Shown one piece after another: positions 1 to 8,247 of a DNA stretch of 64,000 nucleotides (the stretch's first letter is position 1; each line of letters begins with the position of its first letter). Position numbers and translations under genes: made by a program. The notes below the pieces were generated by a model. The model saw only the letters and a program-made list of their open reading frames with translations. It did no database searches and was not told the DNA's origin. Origin of the DNA: Bacteroidales bacterium (GTDB lineage: Bacteria > Bacteroidota > Bacteroidia > Bacteroidales > Tenuifilaceae); NCBI GenBank assembly GCA_013376985.1, contig JACABB010000001.1:3560-67559 (forward strand), read 5' to 3'.

Positions 1-340
1 CCCCGAGCACCAGCGCAGCCGGCACCTACACGGTAACGTACACGATAGCCGCAGCCGGGGGCTGCGGGGTAGTGACCGCAACCACATCGGTGACGATCAC
101 CGCCTTGCCCGCAGCTACGATAAGCTACAGCGGAAGCCCATGGTGCACCTCGACAGGCGTGCAGGCCGTAACCCGGACGGGCACGGCGGGGGGGGCGTAC
201 AGCTCCACCGCAGGGCTCACAATCGACGCGGTGACGGGGGCGATCACCCCGAGCACCAGCGCAGCCAGCACCTACACGGTAACGTACACGATAGCCGCAG
301 CAGGGGGCTGCGGGGTAGTGACCGCAACCACATCGGTGAC
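1..340 (+). repeat. GC-rich tandem repeats, 246-bp period, inside the adhesin gene
   Basis: Positions 1-94 and 247-340 are nearly identical at an offset of exactly 246 bp (82 codons), differing at only a few bases. The stretch is about 70% G+C (42 of 60 in the first line), while the same gene just downstream is near 28% (17 of 60 at 361-420). The change is abrupt at about 340 and the reading frame is kept. The array continues beyond the left edge, so the copy number is unknown. Confidence 0.9.
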
Positions 341-3300
341 AATAAATGCTCTTCCAAATAATACATTCACCATAAGCGATCCAACTGTATGTTTTTTTGA
401 AAATGCAATAATTAATGTCTCTTCTTCAGAAATAGGAGTTACTTATGTCCTTCAAGATAACACAAATTTAACGGTTGCCGGACCTGTTAATGGAACAGGA
501 ACTGCTATTAGTTTTACATTAAATGCAAATACTTTAACTGTTGGAACATTTAATTATCACGTTGTGGCAACAACAGCAACAGGTTGTAGTCTTGTTCTTC
601 CTGACTTAGCAATCGTTACAAAAAGAGCGGAGGTAACATTTACATTTACTTCAACAAACGTAACTTGTAATGGATTAAGTGATGGTAAAATAAATGTAAC
701 AGCCGCAAATGGTAATGCTCCATATACTGTTTCAATTGATAATGGTCTTACTTTTCCATATAGCTCAGGTGCTGATATTATTGTAGGAACAGGAAATTAT
801 CAAATAATTGTTAAGGATGCTAATAATTGCTTATCTGCAATGCAGTCTGTAACTATAATTGAACCTTCAGCATTGGCAGCAACAGCAAGTGTTACAAACA
901 TTGTTTGCTATGGAGCAACAGATGGAATAATTGATATTACGGCTACCGGAGGTACTACACCTTATCAATATAGTATTGATGGTGGAGTAACGTTCTTTGC
1001 AATTAATACTTTTAATTCATTAGCGGCAGGTACCTATAATATTGTCGTTAAGGATTTCAATTCCTGTACTTTTGCAACAACAGCAACTATAACTGAACCA
1101 TTGAGTCCTCCTTTAGATAATATTATTGTAACAGATATAAAATGTTATGGAGAGAGTACTGGTGCCATTCAAATGATTCCGAATCTCGTAGATTATACTG
1201 GACCTTTCCAATACTCAATTGATGGAGGTGTTACATATACCACTACCGATAAATTTACTGGATTACCAAAAGGTGTTTACACTGTTTTCTATAAATCTGG
1301 AGCAGGCACATGTATATATTCGGATGTTGCACCTGTTGGTGAACCACCAGAAATTTCTGTCACATCTCTTAATAAAACAGACTTAGTGTGTGGTGGTGCA
1401 GGTGACGGAAGTATTACCGTTACTGCAATTAGTTTTAATGTTGTGAATGACCCACTTACTGTTAAATACTCTATCGATGGAGGTCCGTATGGATTATCTG
1501 GAACTTTTATTGGCTTGAGCGGAGGTGATCACATCGTTTCAATGATTAATGATAGTTTATGTGTAAAAAATATTACTGTTAATCTATCTGAACCAGCTTC
1601 AATTACATTATCAACACCTGTTGTAACAAATATTTCTTGTTTTGCTGCACCTGCCGATGGAAGTATTTCAGTCACTGCTTCAGGTGGCGTACCCCCTTAT
1701 ATATACACGCTAAAGCAAGGAGCTGCAACTATTACATCAAATGGAGTAGGATTATTTACTGGCTTATCGGCGGGTAGTTATACCGTTGAAGTTAATGATG
1801 CTGGTACATGTCCTCCAATTATATCTGGTGTGCTAACCATTGTTGAACCTCCAGCAATATCAATTACTGGTCAAACCTTCGAAGATATTAAATGTTTTGG
1901 AGGTACGGCAACTATAACAGTAAGTGCGGTAGGTGGTACAAATTCTTTGGTGTATAATTTATATGATGGTACACACTCTTTAGTTTCATCAAATGGAACA
2001 GGAAACTTTGCACCATCAATTGCAGGTACATATACCGTAGAGGTAACTGATGCTAATAGTTGTGGACCACAAATAGCCGGACCATTCATAATTACCATGC
2101 CAGCAGAACTTAAAATAGTTAGCCAATCCTTCACACAGATAACTGCTGCAGGAGCAAGTGATGGAACAATCACAATACTTGCAACTGGAGGAACAGGTAC
2201 TTCCTTGATATATACCCTTAACCCGCTTGACCCACTTAACCCAATGGCAGGATTTGCTCTAACACCAGGAGTTGGAATTCCTGCGGTTTTCACGGGTCTT
2301 TCTGCCGATACCTATACAGTTGTGGTTATTGATGATAATAGTTGTACGGTTGTGTCTGCTCCTGTGGTGCTTGGTATGATTAATATAGACCTAACAGCAA
2401 CACAAACAACCTGTAAAAAAACTAACGATGGTCAAATATCATTATCAATTATTGGTGGAAATGCTCCCTATACAATAACATGGGCAGGAAGAACTTTGGG
2501 ATCATTACCAGCGTTCGATAATTTAACCTCTATAACAGGATTAGCCCCTGATTGGTATATAGCAAAAGTTGTAGACTTTGATGGATTATCAATTAAAGAT
2601 TCCATATTAATAACTGATCCAAAAATTCTGACAGTTTCAATAGATACTGCAAGATGCTCTTACCTTAAGGAAACTAGAGATGATGTTGGAAGAATTGAAA
2701 TTTTATCTACAACTCGAGGCATTGGATCCGATTTAACATTTAAATGGAATTATCCACCATCTAATCCAAACACAGGGCTTGTAATAGATAGTATTTCATC
2801 AGGTAATTATAAGGTAACTGTTACTGATGCTGGTTGTGCATACGACTCTTCGTTTTATGTTCCTTATGATCCTAAATACTACATGAATGCTTATGCAGTA
2901 AAGGATACAAATATTTGTTATGGTGTTAGTCTCGACTTGAAGGCAAAAACCAACGGTCCTTTGAATCGAACATATACTTATAGCTGGTACAAAATCCCTG
3001 AAACAGCAGGTGTACCTTTAAGTACAAATACTACATTTAGAATAAGTCCAAAAGACTCATCTAAATACTATCTTGAAATTAGAAATGATGGATTCTGCTT
3101 TAGCTCCGATACCGTTAAGGTTGGTGTTTATCCTAAAATAGGATTACATGTGCCTCTTTATATATCAGCAATACAGGAAGATACTATTATTTCTATTCTC
3201 TCAGGAACGACCTATAATATGGACGTCAATGTTGCTAACACCCAATTTCCTACAACGTTTAGATGGGAACCATCTATAATTTTCATTCCTCCTGATTCTT

Positions 3301-3755
3301 GGAATTCAGAAATTTATATTGATGATGCTTCTTACAGTCAATTGCCAAAAGTAGAAATCTTCGATCCTAAAATCCGCAGAAATAGTACCTATGTCCCAAT
3401 AAAAGCTATTGCAGAAACATCTGTTGGATGTAGTGATACCTTAAATCTCTACGCCAAATTGGTAAATAAGATTTCCTTTGGAAATGTTTTTTCGCCTAAT
3501 GGTGATGGTAACAATGATACATGGAAAGTGCCAAAAGAGTACTTATTCCCAGATCTTGAGATTGAAATATTTAATCGTTGGGGAGCATTAGTATGGTCTG
3601 CTAAGGGAGATAAAGCCGCTAAAGGTTGGGATGGTAGAACAAATGGTGGCAACGAACTACCCATTGGAACATATTACTATGTAATCAAGTATAATATACA
3701 AACATCAAGTGGTAATTGGAAACCAATCACAGGTTCTATAACCATTGTAAGATAG
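1..3755 (+). CDS. Giant SprB-repeat adhesin with T9SS type B sorting domain (5' partial)
   Basis: The frame is open to the left edge, so the start lies outside the window; the GTG at 72 is internal. The protein begins with near-identical GC-rich 82-residue repeats. From about 645 to 2620 it has eight or so SprB-type repeats, each with a pattern like CYGxxDG, then GG.xPY.YSIDGG, then G.Y.I.VKD.N.C. It ends (about 3465-3755) with the CHU_C / gliding-motility C-terminal domain: FSPNGDGNNDTW, then EIFNRWG, then GWDG. That domain is known as the type B signal for export and cell-surface attachment by the type IX secretion system. The PorP/SprF gene directly downstream fits this role. A surface adhesin is inferred; whether it works in gliding or in attachment cannot be told. 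Confidence 0.93.
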   Translation, partial: PSTSAAGTYTVTYTIAAAGGCGVVTATTSVTITALPAATISYSGSPWCTSTGVQAVTRTGTAGGAYSSTAGLTIDAVTGAITPSTSAASTYTVTYTIAAAGGCGVVTATTSVTINALPNNTFTISDPTVCFFENAIINVSSSEIGVTYVLQDNTNLTVAGPVNGTGTAISFTLNANTLTVGTFNYHVVATTATGCSLVLPDLAIVTKRAEVTFTFTSTNVTCNGLSDGKINVTAANGNAPYTVSIDNGLTFPYSSGADIIVGTGNYQIIVKDANNCLSAMQSVTIIEPSALAATASVTNIVCYGATDGIIDITATGGTTPYQYSIDGGVTFFAINTFNSLAAGTYNIVVKDFNSCTFATTATITEPLSPPLDNIIVTDIKCYGESTGAIQMIPNLVDYTGPFQYSIDGGVTYTTTDKFTGLPKGVYTVFYKSGAGTCIYSDVAPVGEPPEISVTSLNKTDLVCGGAGDGSITVTAISFNVVNDPLTVKYSIDGGPYGLSGTFIGLSGGDHIVSMINDSLCVKNITVNLSEPASITLSTPVVTNISCFAAPADGSISVTASGGVPPYIYTLKQGAATITSNGVGLFTGLSAGSYTVEVNDAGTCPPIISGVLTIVEPPAISITGQTFEDIKCFGGTATITVSAVGGTNSLVYNLYDGTHSLVSSNGTGNFAPSIAGTYTVEVTDANSCGPQIAGPFIITMPAELKIVSQSFTQITAAGASDGTITILATGGTGTSLIYTLNPLDPLNPMAGFALTPGVGIPAVFTGLSADTYTVVVIDDNSCTVVSAPVVLGMINIDLTATQTTCKKTNDGQISLSIIGGNAPYTITWAGRTLGSLPAFDNLTSITGLAPDWYIAKVVDFDGLSIKDSILITDPKILTVSIDTARCSYLKETRDDVGRIEILSTTRGIGSDLTFKWNYPPSNPNTGLVIDSISSGNYKVTVTDAGCAYDSSFYVPYDPKYYMNAYAVKDTNICYGVSLDLKAKTNGPLNRTYTYSWYKIPETAGVPLSTNTTFRISPKDSSKYYLEIRNDGFCFSSDTVKVGVYPKIGLHVPLYISAIQEDTIISILSGTTYNMDVNVANTQFPTTFRWEPSIIFIPPDSWNSEIYIDDASYSQLPKVEIFDPKIRRNSTYVPIKAIAETSVGCSDTLNLYAKLVNKISFGNVFSPNGDGNNDTWKVPKEYLFPDLEIEIFNRWGALVWSAKGDKAAKGWDGRTNGGNELPIGTYYYVIKYNIQTSSGNWKPITGSITIVR

Positions 3756-3759
3756 GAGG
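3754..3759 (+). promoter_or_regulatory. Strong Shine-Dalgarno overlapping the adhesin stop codon
   Basis: AGGAGG at 3754-3759 shares bases with the TAG stop at 3753-3755 and sits 8 nt before the ATG at 3768. A full SD is uncommon in this phylum. The overlap suggests that ribosomes ending the adhesin can restart on the PorP/SprF gene, keeping the two products in step. Confidence 0.7.
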
Positions 3760-3767
3760 ATATTACT

Positions 3768-4697
3768 ATGAAAAAAATGATCTTACATATGAAAAGGAAT
3801 CTTAGAATTTTAATGATAGTAATAGGCTATTTCTTTTCGCAATCTGTATTTGCACAGCAAATACCACAATTTACACAGTATATGTTCAACAACTACATAT
3901 CGAATCCTGCAGTTGCTGGAACCTATAATTACTATCAGATAAAATTAAACGAAAGGTATCAATGGGTTGGACTGAATGATGCACCTCAAACTACTAGTAT
4001 TAGCCTATTTGGCCCGCTATCAAAGAAAGATATGGGATGGGGTGGCTACATTTATTCGGATATTACAGGACCAACCAGTAAAATGGGAATAATGGGCTCG
4101 TATTCTTACAACATGCCTATTAACGATGAGTATAGGGTTTCTGGAGGATTATCATTCGGTTTAATGCAATATAAACTTGATGGCTCCAAACTAACAACTG
4201 GTGAGGATGCAGATTACAATGATCGTGCAATTCCAAAATCGGTACAATCTGCATTCACCCCAGATGCTTCTATTGGTTTTTATCTTTACGCAACCTTATA
4301 TCAGGTAGGAATATCGGCACATCAACTTTTTGGGCAAAAACTAAAATTAAACAACAGTGTAATTGGTACGAATAGACTAAAACAGCATGTAATGCTAAGT
4401 GGAAGTATGCGTATAGATTTAGATAGACATTACGTTGTGGAACCCTGTCTTTTACTTAAATACATGTTTAATAGCCCTTTTCAATTTGAATTAAGTGGGA
4501 AAATTACCTATAAATCTCAAATGTGGGGAGGTCTTTCCTGGCGTTATAAGGATGCGGTATCTATATTAATTGGGTACAACTATAAGAAGAGATATATGAT
4601 CGGATATTCGTATGACTATAGCTATACGGGTATTCGTAAATATCAAACGGGAACACATGAAATCATTCTTGGGTATCTATTTGACAAAATAAAATAA
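3768..4697 (+). CDS. PorP/SprF family type IX secretion outer-membrane protein
   Basis: A 309-residue protein with a signal peptide (cleavage likely after A29, in SVFA-QQ). It is followed by the family hallmark IPQFTQYMFNNYISNPAVAG, and then alternating amphipathic strands typical of an outer-membrane barrel. PorP/SprF proteins are known partners of T9SS-exported surface proteins, SprF with SprB being the example, and are usually encoded right after the adhesin. That is the case here, with a 12-bp gap and an SD overlapping the upstream stop. The likely job is exporting or anchoring the neighbouring adhesin. The family is certain; the pairing is inferred from position. Confidence 0.93.
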   Translation: MKKMILHMKRNLRILMIVIGYFFSQSVFAQQIPQFTQYMFNNYISNPAVAGTYNYYQIKLNERYQWVGLNDAPQTTSISLFGPLSKKDMGWGGYIYSDITGPTSKMGIMGSYSYNMPINDEYRVSGGLSFGLMQYKLDGSKLTTGEDADYNDRAIPKSVQSAFTPDASIGFYLYATLYQVGISAHQLFGQKLKLNNSVIGTNRLKQHVMLSGSMRIDLDRHYVVEPCLLLKYMFNSPFQFELSGKITYKSQMWGGLSWRYKDAVSILIGYNYKKRYMIGYSYDYSYTGIRKYQTGTHEIILGYLFDKIK

Positions 4698-4728
4698 TTA
4701 AGGCAAGGAACTCCTTATAATATTTAAG

Positions 4729-4758
4729 ATTCCGGATGTTTATCCGGAATTTTATTTT
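4729..4758 (+). terminator. Intrinsic terminator after adhesin-PorP operon
   Basis: Perfect 9-bp stem ATTCCGGAT / ATCCGGAAT (4729-4737 with 4742-4750) with loop GTTT, followed by a T-rich run TTTATTTT. It closes the adhesin-PorP/SprF transcript. Confidence 0.85.
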
Positions 4759-4799
4759 GATAATTTTACTTTACAAATTACTATAAGAACTAGATGCGT

Positions 4800-4807
4800 T
4801 AATTTTG
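4800..4807 (+). promoter_or_regulatory. Bacteroidota -7 promoter element for the DUF4296 gene
   Basis: TAATTTTG matches the TAnnTTTG consensus of the phylum's primary sigma factor. It lies 20 nt before the ATG at 4828, just after a terminator. No clear -33 element was seen. Confidence 0.55.
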
Positions 4808-4827
4808 CGAATAAAAAAATTTTAAAC

Positions 4828-5634
4828 ATGCTGAAAATTAATAAATGGGCTATTGCTTCTATTGTAATTCTTTTCTCTTCATGTAGAACGAATAATATTA
4901 TTCCAGAAAAGGATATGATATCGATTTTAGTAAATATCTATTTAACAGATGCAACTGTTACGAGTCCTCAATTACGATCGATATATTTTGGAAAAGATAC
5001 AATAGATTATTATGCTAAAGCATTCCAAAAAGCAGGTTATAGTTCAGCACAATTTGATAGTTCGTTGAATTATTATGCCAAAAATCCAAAATTACTTGAT
5101 GCAATCTATGACAAAGTAATTATTGAACTCTCAAAAAAACAAACAGAACTAGTTCAGGCAAATAAGGCTGATTCTGTTGTGATTGATACTTTAAAAAATC
5201 TTTGGACATCAAAAGCAAACTATAAGCTAAAACTTGATAGTTTAGGGGATTTCATCATCTTTGAAATTCCTGTTGTTGGTTTGGGTACCTATACATTCAC
5301 CTACGATTTGCTGATATTTCCTGATGATGAATCACTTAACCCACAATCAAAGATATATTTTTATTACGATAATAAATCAGAAAGTGGTAATATTAGCCAT
5401 TATACCGTTACCCCATACATTAAGGATGGTAAAAAAAGAGAGATAAAAACCACAATGGAATTGAAAAATAGTTTGGTTACTCATCTTAAAGGTGTTTTGC
5501 TAGATTATAACAATACCAATAAAAATTTTAAAAGTCATGCAAATATTACAAACATTAAAGTTACCTATAAGCCCAACTTATCTAAAACCAAAAAATCTTT
5601 AAAAAAGGGGAAGCAAGAAGAACCTATCGATTAG
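4828..5634 (+). CDS. DUF4296 domain lipoprotein
   Basis: A 268-residue protein. The N-terminus has a lipoprotein signal with a lipobox ending at Cys19 (LFSSC), so the protein is probably lipid-anchored. Residues about 25-115 match the DUF4296 pattern: a helical stretch with IPEKDMISILVNIYLTDA, then YYAKAFQKAGYSSAQFDSS and LDAIYDKVI. The C-terminal half has beta-rich sequence and a lysine-rich tail (KTKKSLKKGKQ). DUF4296 has no assigned function. The amidohydrolase gene follows after 15 bp, so the two are probably cotranscribed. The start is supported by the signal peptide and a TAnnTTTG promoter 20 nt upstream. Confidence 0.82.
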   Translation: MLKINKWAIASIVILFSSCRTNNIIPEKDMISILVNIYLTDATVTSPQLRSIYFGKDTIDYYAKAFQKAGYSSAQFDSSLNYYAKNPKLLDAIYDKVIIELSKKQTELVQANKADSVVIDTLKNLWTSKANYKLKLDSLGDFIIFEIPVVGLGTYTFTYDLLIFPDDESLNPQSKIYFYYDNKSESGNISHYTVTPYIKDGKKREIKTTMELKNSLVTHLKGVLLDYNNTNKNFKSHANITNIKVTYKPNLSKTKKSLKKGKQEEPID

Positions 5635-5649
5635 AATAAAAATTATATA

Positions 5650-6831
5650 ATGCAACGCTTTTCATCGAATTATATATTTCCTATTCACGGTGGCCCAATT
5701 AAAAATGGGGTTATTTGCTTGGACAACAATAATACTATTGTAGAAATTATTGATCCTGAAGGTTGTGTTAAAGAACTAGCATCGATGGAGTTTCACAACG
5801 GGGTTATAGTTCCAGGTTTTATTAACACACATTGCCATTTAGAATTATCCCATCTCAAAGGGAAGTTTGAAAAATCAAATGGGATTGCAGACTTTGTTTC
5901 TCAAATTCGCAACAATCGAAAAGCAGATGAGTTGGAAATAGCAAATGGCATAAAAAGTGCCATTTCATCACTTAAATCAAATGGAGTAGTTGCTGTTGGG
6001 GACATCTGCAATACCTCTCATACAATATATCAAAAGCAGGAATCCGATATCCTATTCCATAATTTCATTGAGCTGTTTGGTTTAAATCCTGTTGATTCTC
6101 TGGATCGATTTAATTCATCATTAGCACTATTGAATGAATTTAAATCTGTTGATTGCGGTAAATCAACGCTTACCCCCCACTCTACTTATTCTATTTCGGC
6201 AAAACTTTGGGAGTTCATAAAAAATGAATTAAATAAAAACCGATCAATTGTTAGCATCCACTATGGAGAAAGTTTACAAGAGTATGCTTTTTTAAAGGAT
6301 CATTCCGGTTTGCTCGCTGAAAATTTCAAGAACTTAGGGATATCCATCAATCTCCCTAAATTTAATAGCCCGTGCGAAGTTGTCAAGCAATTTATTCCAA
6401 CAGATTCAAAGGTTCTTTTTGTACATAATACCTTTGCATCAAATGTTGAAATTAAGTATTTAGCATCGCATTATAAGAAATCGATATTTGTTCTTTGCCC
6501 ATCATCAAACCTGTTTATTGAGAGTATTTTACCTGATGCACCGATGATTGCTAGCACAGGAGTTGATATAGCATTAGGAACAGACAGCTATGCTAGTACC
6601 GATACCATTTCTGTATTTGATCAGATGATGATTCTGCTTGAGAAATTTCCAACACTCTCCTTCAATGAGGTTCTTAAATGGGCAACCTTAAACGGGGCTA
6701 AAGCCCTAAGCCTTGAATCAAAGGTTGGATCTCTAGAAGTTGGTAAGAAACCGGGGTTGAATCTCATTACAAACTTTGATTTTTCTCTAATGAGACCCAC
6801 CAAAAAAAGTAAAGTGAAACGCTTAGCTTAA
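5650..6831 (+). CDS. Amidohydrolase family metal-dependent hydrolase
   Basis: A 393-residue cyclic amidohydrolase of the chlorohydrolase/cytosine-deaminase-like group. The metal-binding HxH is at His61/His63 in GFINTHCHLELSHLKG. Later come a conserved His in SIHYGES, the HNTFAS block and ALGTDSYAST, whose Asp is the expected catalytic residue. The chain ends with the usual WATLNGAKAL...GSLEVGKKPGL. It lacks a signal peptide, so it is cytoplasmic. Members of this family deaminate or hydrolyse nucleobase-like or S-adenosyl-derived compounds; the substrate here cannot be told. It lies 15 bp after the DUF4296 gene. Confidence 0.85.
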   Translation: MQRFSSNYIFPIHGGPIKNGVICLDNNNTIVEIIDPEGCVKELASMEFHNGVIVPGFINTHCHLELSHLKGKFEKSNGIADFVSQIRNNRKADELEIANGIKSAISSLKSNGVVAVGDICNTSHTIYQKQESDILFHNFIELFGLNPVDSLDRFNSSLALLNEFKSVDCGKSTLTPHSTYSISAKLWEFIKNELNKNRSIVSIHYGESLQEYAFLKDHSGLLAENFKNLGISINLPKFNSPCEVVKQFIPTDSKVLFVHNTFASNVEIKYLASHYKKSIFVLCPSSNLFIESILPDAPMIASTGVDIALGTDSYASTDTISVFDQMMILLEKFPTLSFNEVLKWATLNGAKALSLESKVGSLEVGKKPGLNLITNFDFSLMRPTKKSKVKRLA

Positions 6832-6836
6832 TTTGA

Positions 6837-7226
6837 CTATTTTTTTTGATTAAGATAATCCACCATATCTCTATTATAGTTTGATGAATGGCTATGAAGC
6901 CACTCTCCTATGAACATATCAAGATCCTTAAGTGTATTATTAACGTTGCTTTCGTAATTATCCATTAACCGCTCAATCCCTTTAATGAATTCAAAATGGC
7001 TAATTTTATGGTTATCAAAATTGGGATAACCCTTACTCTTCAGATAGAGCTCTTCTTTTATTAAGTGATTTTCAAAGAAATAAGATAATGCAAAGAAAAT
7101 ATCAGCCAAATCATTTTTACCTGCGCCTTTCTCTTTAAGATTATTAACATGCTTTTGAATTTCGGATAACTTGTCGTGACTTTCGTCAATTATAGATATA
7201 TTGGTATGTCTGTAATTTTCAGGCAT
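6837..7226 (-). CDS. Bacteriohemerythrin-like protein lacking the usual Asp ligand
   Basis: Hemerythrin-fold protein of about 129 residues. The di-iron ligand series is recognisable: IDESH, FFENHLIKEE (H and E four apart), DNHKISHFEF and WLHSH. The last canonical ligand, an Asp five residues after the final His, is Asn here (HSSNYN). I chose the ATG at 7226 because it places ID.SH about 13 residues in, as in the family, and because a TAnnTTTG promoter on this strand (7272-7279) lies between it and the upstream ATG at 7334. The longer frame would add 36 residues without family resemblance. Hemerythrins bind O2 or sense it; whether this one binds iron normally is open. It is convergent with the amidohydrolase gene. 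Confidence 0.72.
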   Translation of the reverse strand: MPENYRHTNISIIDESHDKLSEIQKHVNNLKEKGAGKNDLADIFFALSYFFENHLIKEELYLKSKGYPNFDNHKISHFEFIKGIERLMDNYESNVNNTLKDLDMFIGEWLHSHSSNYNRDMVDYLNQKK

Positions 7227-7271
7227 AGATTTATAGGTTTGGTTTTCAATGGAAATTCCATTCTCAATTAT

Positions 7272-7279
7272 CAAATATA
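7272..7279 (-). promoter_or_regulatory. -7 promoter element for the hemerythrin-like gene
   Basis: TATATTTG on the minus strand (CAAATATA on plus) fits TAnnTTTG. It gives a leader of about 40 nt to the ATG at 7226 and argues against the longer reading frame starting at 7334. Confidence 0.5.
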
Positions 7280-7361
7280 CACTAAATAAAAATGGAAATC
7301 TATGACATATATCATTTAACAACCTGATATTCAAACAGGAATATCGCTTCTTAAATTTTCA

Positions 7362-7369
7362 TACATTTG
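7362..7369 (+). promoter_or_regulatory. -7 promoter element upstream of the radical SAM gene
   Basis: TACATTTG fits the phylum's TAnnTTTG element. It would give a 5' leader of about 100 nt before the ATG at 7474. No -33 element was recognised. Confidence 0.4.
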
Positions 7370-7473
7370 CCAAGGCATTTTATACCATTCGCTTATTATA
7401 ACGCCTTGAATCCTAGGAGCCGTTATTATTGAAGTGAAGCCTAAAACAAGAACCTTTTAATCAACATCTATTT

Positions 7474-8247
7474 ATGCCAACTTTTCTATTCGATAGTTTT
7501 GTTTTTGGACCTATTCGTAGCCGAAGGCTTGGAGTCTCCCTCGGGATTAATCTTCTCCCCATCAATTCTAAAATTTGTTCTTTCGATTGTATTTACTGCG
7601 AATGCGGTTGGACAGATAAGAAAGAAAAGGGCAGAATGCCCTCAAGAGATGAAGTAAAAAAGTGTCTTGATGAGAAATTGCAAGAAATGCAAAAAAAAGG
7701 AGATCTTCTTGATGTTATAACATTTGCTGGAAATGGCGAACCAACTCTCCACCCAAATTTTTCTGAAATTATTGATGACACTATCGAATTGAGGAATAAA
7801 TATTTTCCTCGTACTCTAATTGCAGTACTCTCTAACTCTACAATGCTTAATAAACCAGAGATAATAGCTGCATTAAAAAAGGTTGACCAGAATATACTAA
7901 AACTTGATTCTGTATTCGATTCAACTATTAAATTACTTAATCAACCTCAAGTAAAATTCTCTGCCGAGGAGTTAGTTAAAAATCTTAAATCTTTTGAAGG
8001 AAACCTTATTGTGCAAACCCTATTCTTGAGAGGTGTTTACGGCGGGAATATTATTGATAATACCACAAAGAATGAGGTTGATTGTTGGGTTGAGCATATT
8101 AAGGAGATAAAACCCAAACAGGTTATGGTTTACACAATTGCCCGCGATACTCCAGCCACAGGGCTTGAGAAAATTACATTAAAAGAGTTGAAGGCTATTG
8201 CTGCAAGGGTGGAGGAATTGGGAATACCCATTCAGGTATCTGCTTAA
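7474..8247 (+). CDS. Radical SAM protein, COG0731-like
   Basis: A 257-residue radical SAM enzyme. The [4Fe-4S] cysteines are C35, C39 and C42 in KICSFDCIYCECG (CX3CX2C). They are preceded by the family signature FGPIRSRRLGVSLGINLLP, and the AdoMet-binding stretch FAGNGEPTLHP follows. This pattern belongs to the group annotated as wyosine [tRNA(Phe)-imidazoG37] synthetase-like radical SAM proteins, which is common in bacteria without a proven substrate. Its stop is directly followed by the ATG of the glycosyltransferase, so the two are translationally adjacent. The class is sure, the substrate unknown. Confidence 0.85.
   Translation: MPTFLFDSFVFGPIRSRRLGVSLGINLLPINSKICSFDCIYCECGWTDKKEKGRMPSRDEVKKCLDEKLQEMQKKGDLLDVITFAGNGEPTLHPNFSEIIDDTIELRNKYFPRTLIAVLSNSTMLNKPEIIAALKKVDQNILKLDSVFDSTIKLLNQPQVKFSAEELVKNLKSFEGNLIVQTLFLRGVYGGNIIDNTTKNEVDCWVEHIKEIKPKQVMVYTIARDTPATGLEKITLKELKAIAARVEELGIPIQVSA

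Noticed and set aside
1871-2293. 140-codon minus-strand ORF within the adhesin
   Set aside because: It is antisense to the SprB repeats; its composition simply mirrors the repeat coding.
7227-7334. Longer N-terminus of the hemerythrin-like protein
   Set aside because: The added 36 residues do not match the family, and a promoter element on the same strand lies inside them.
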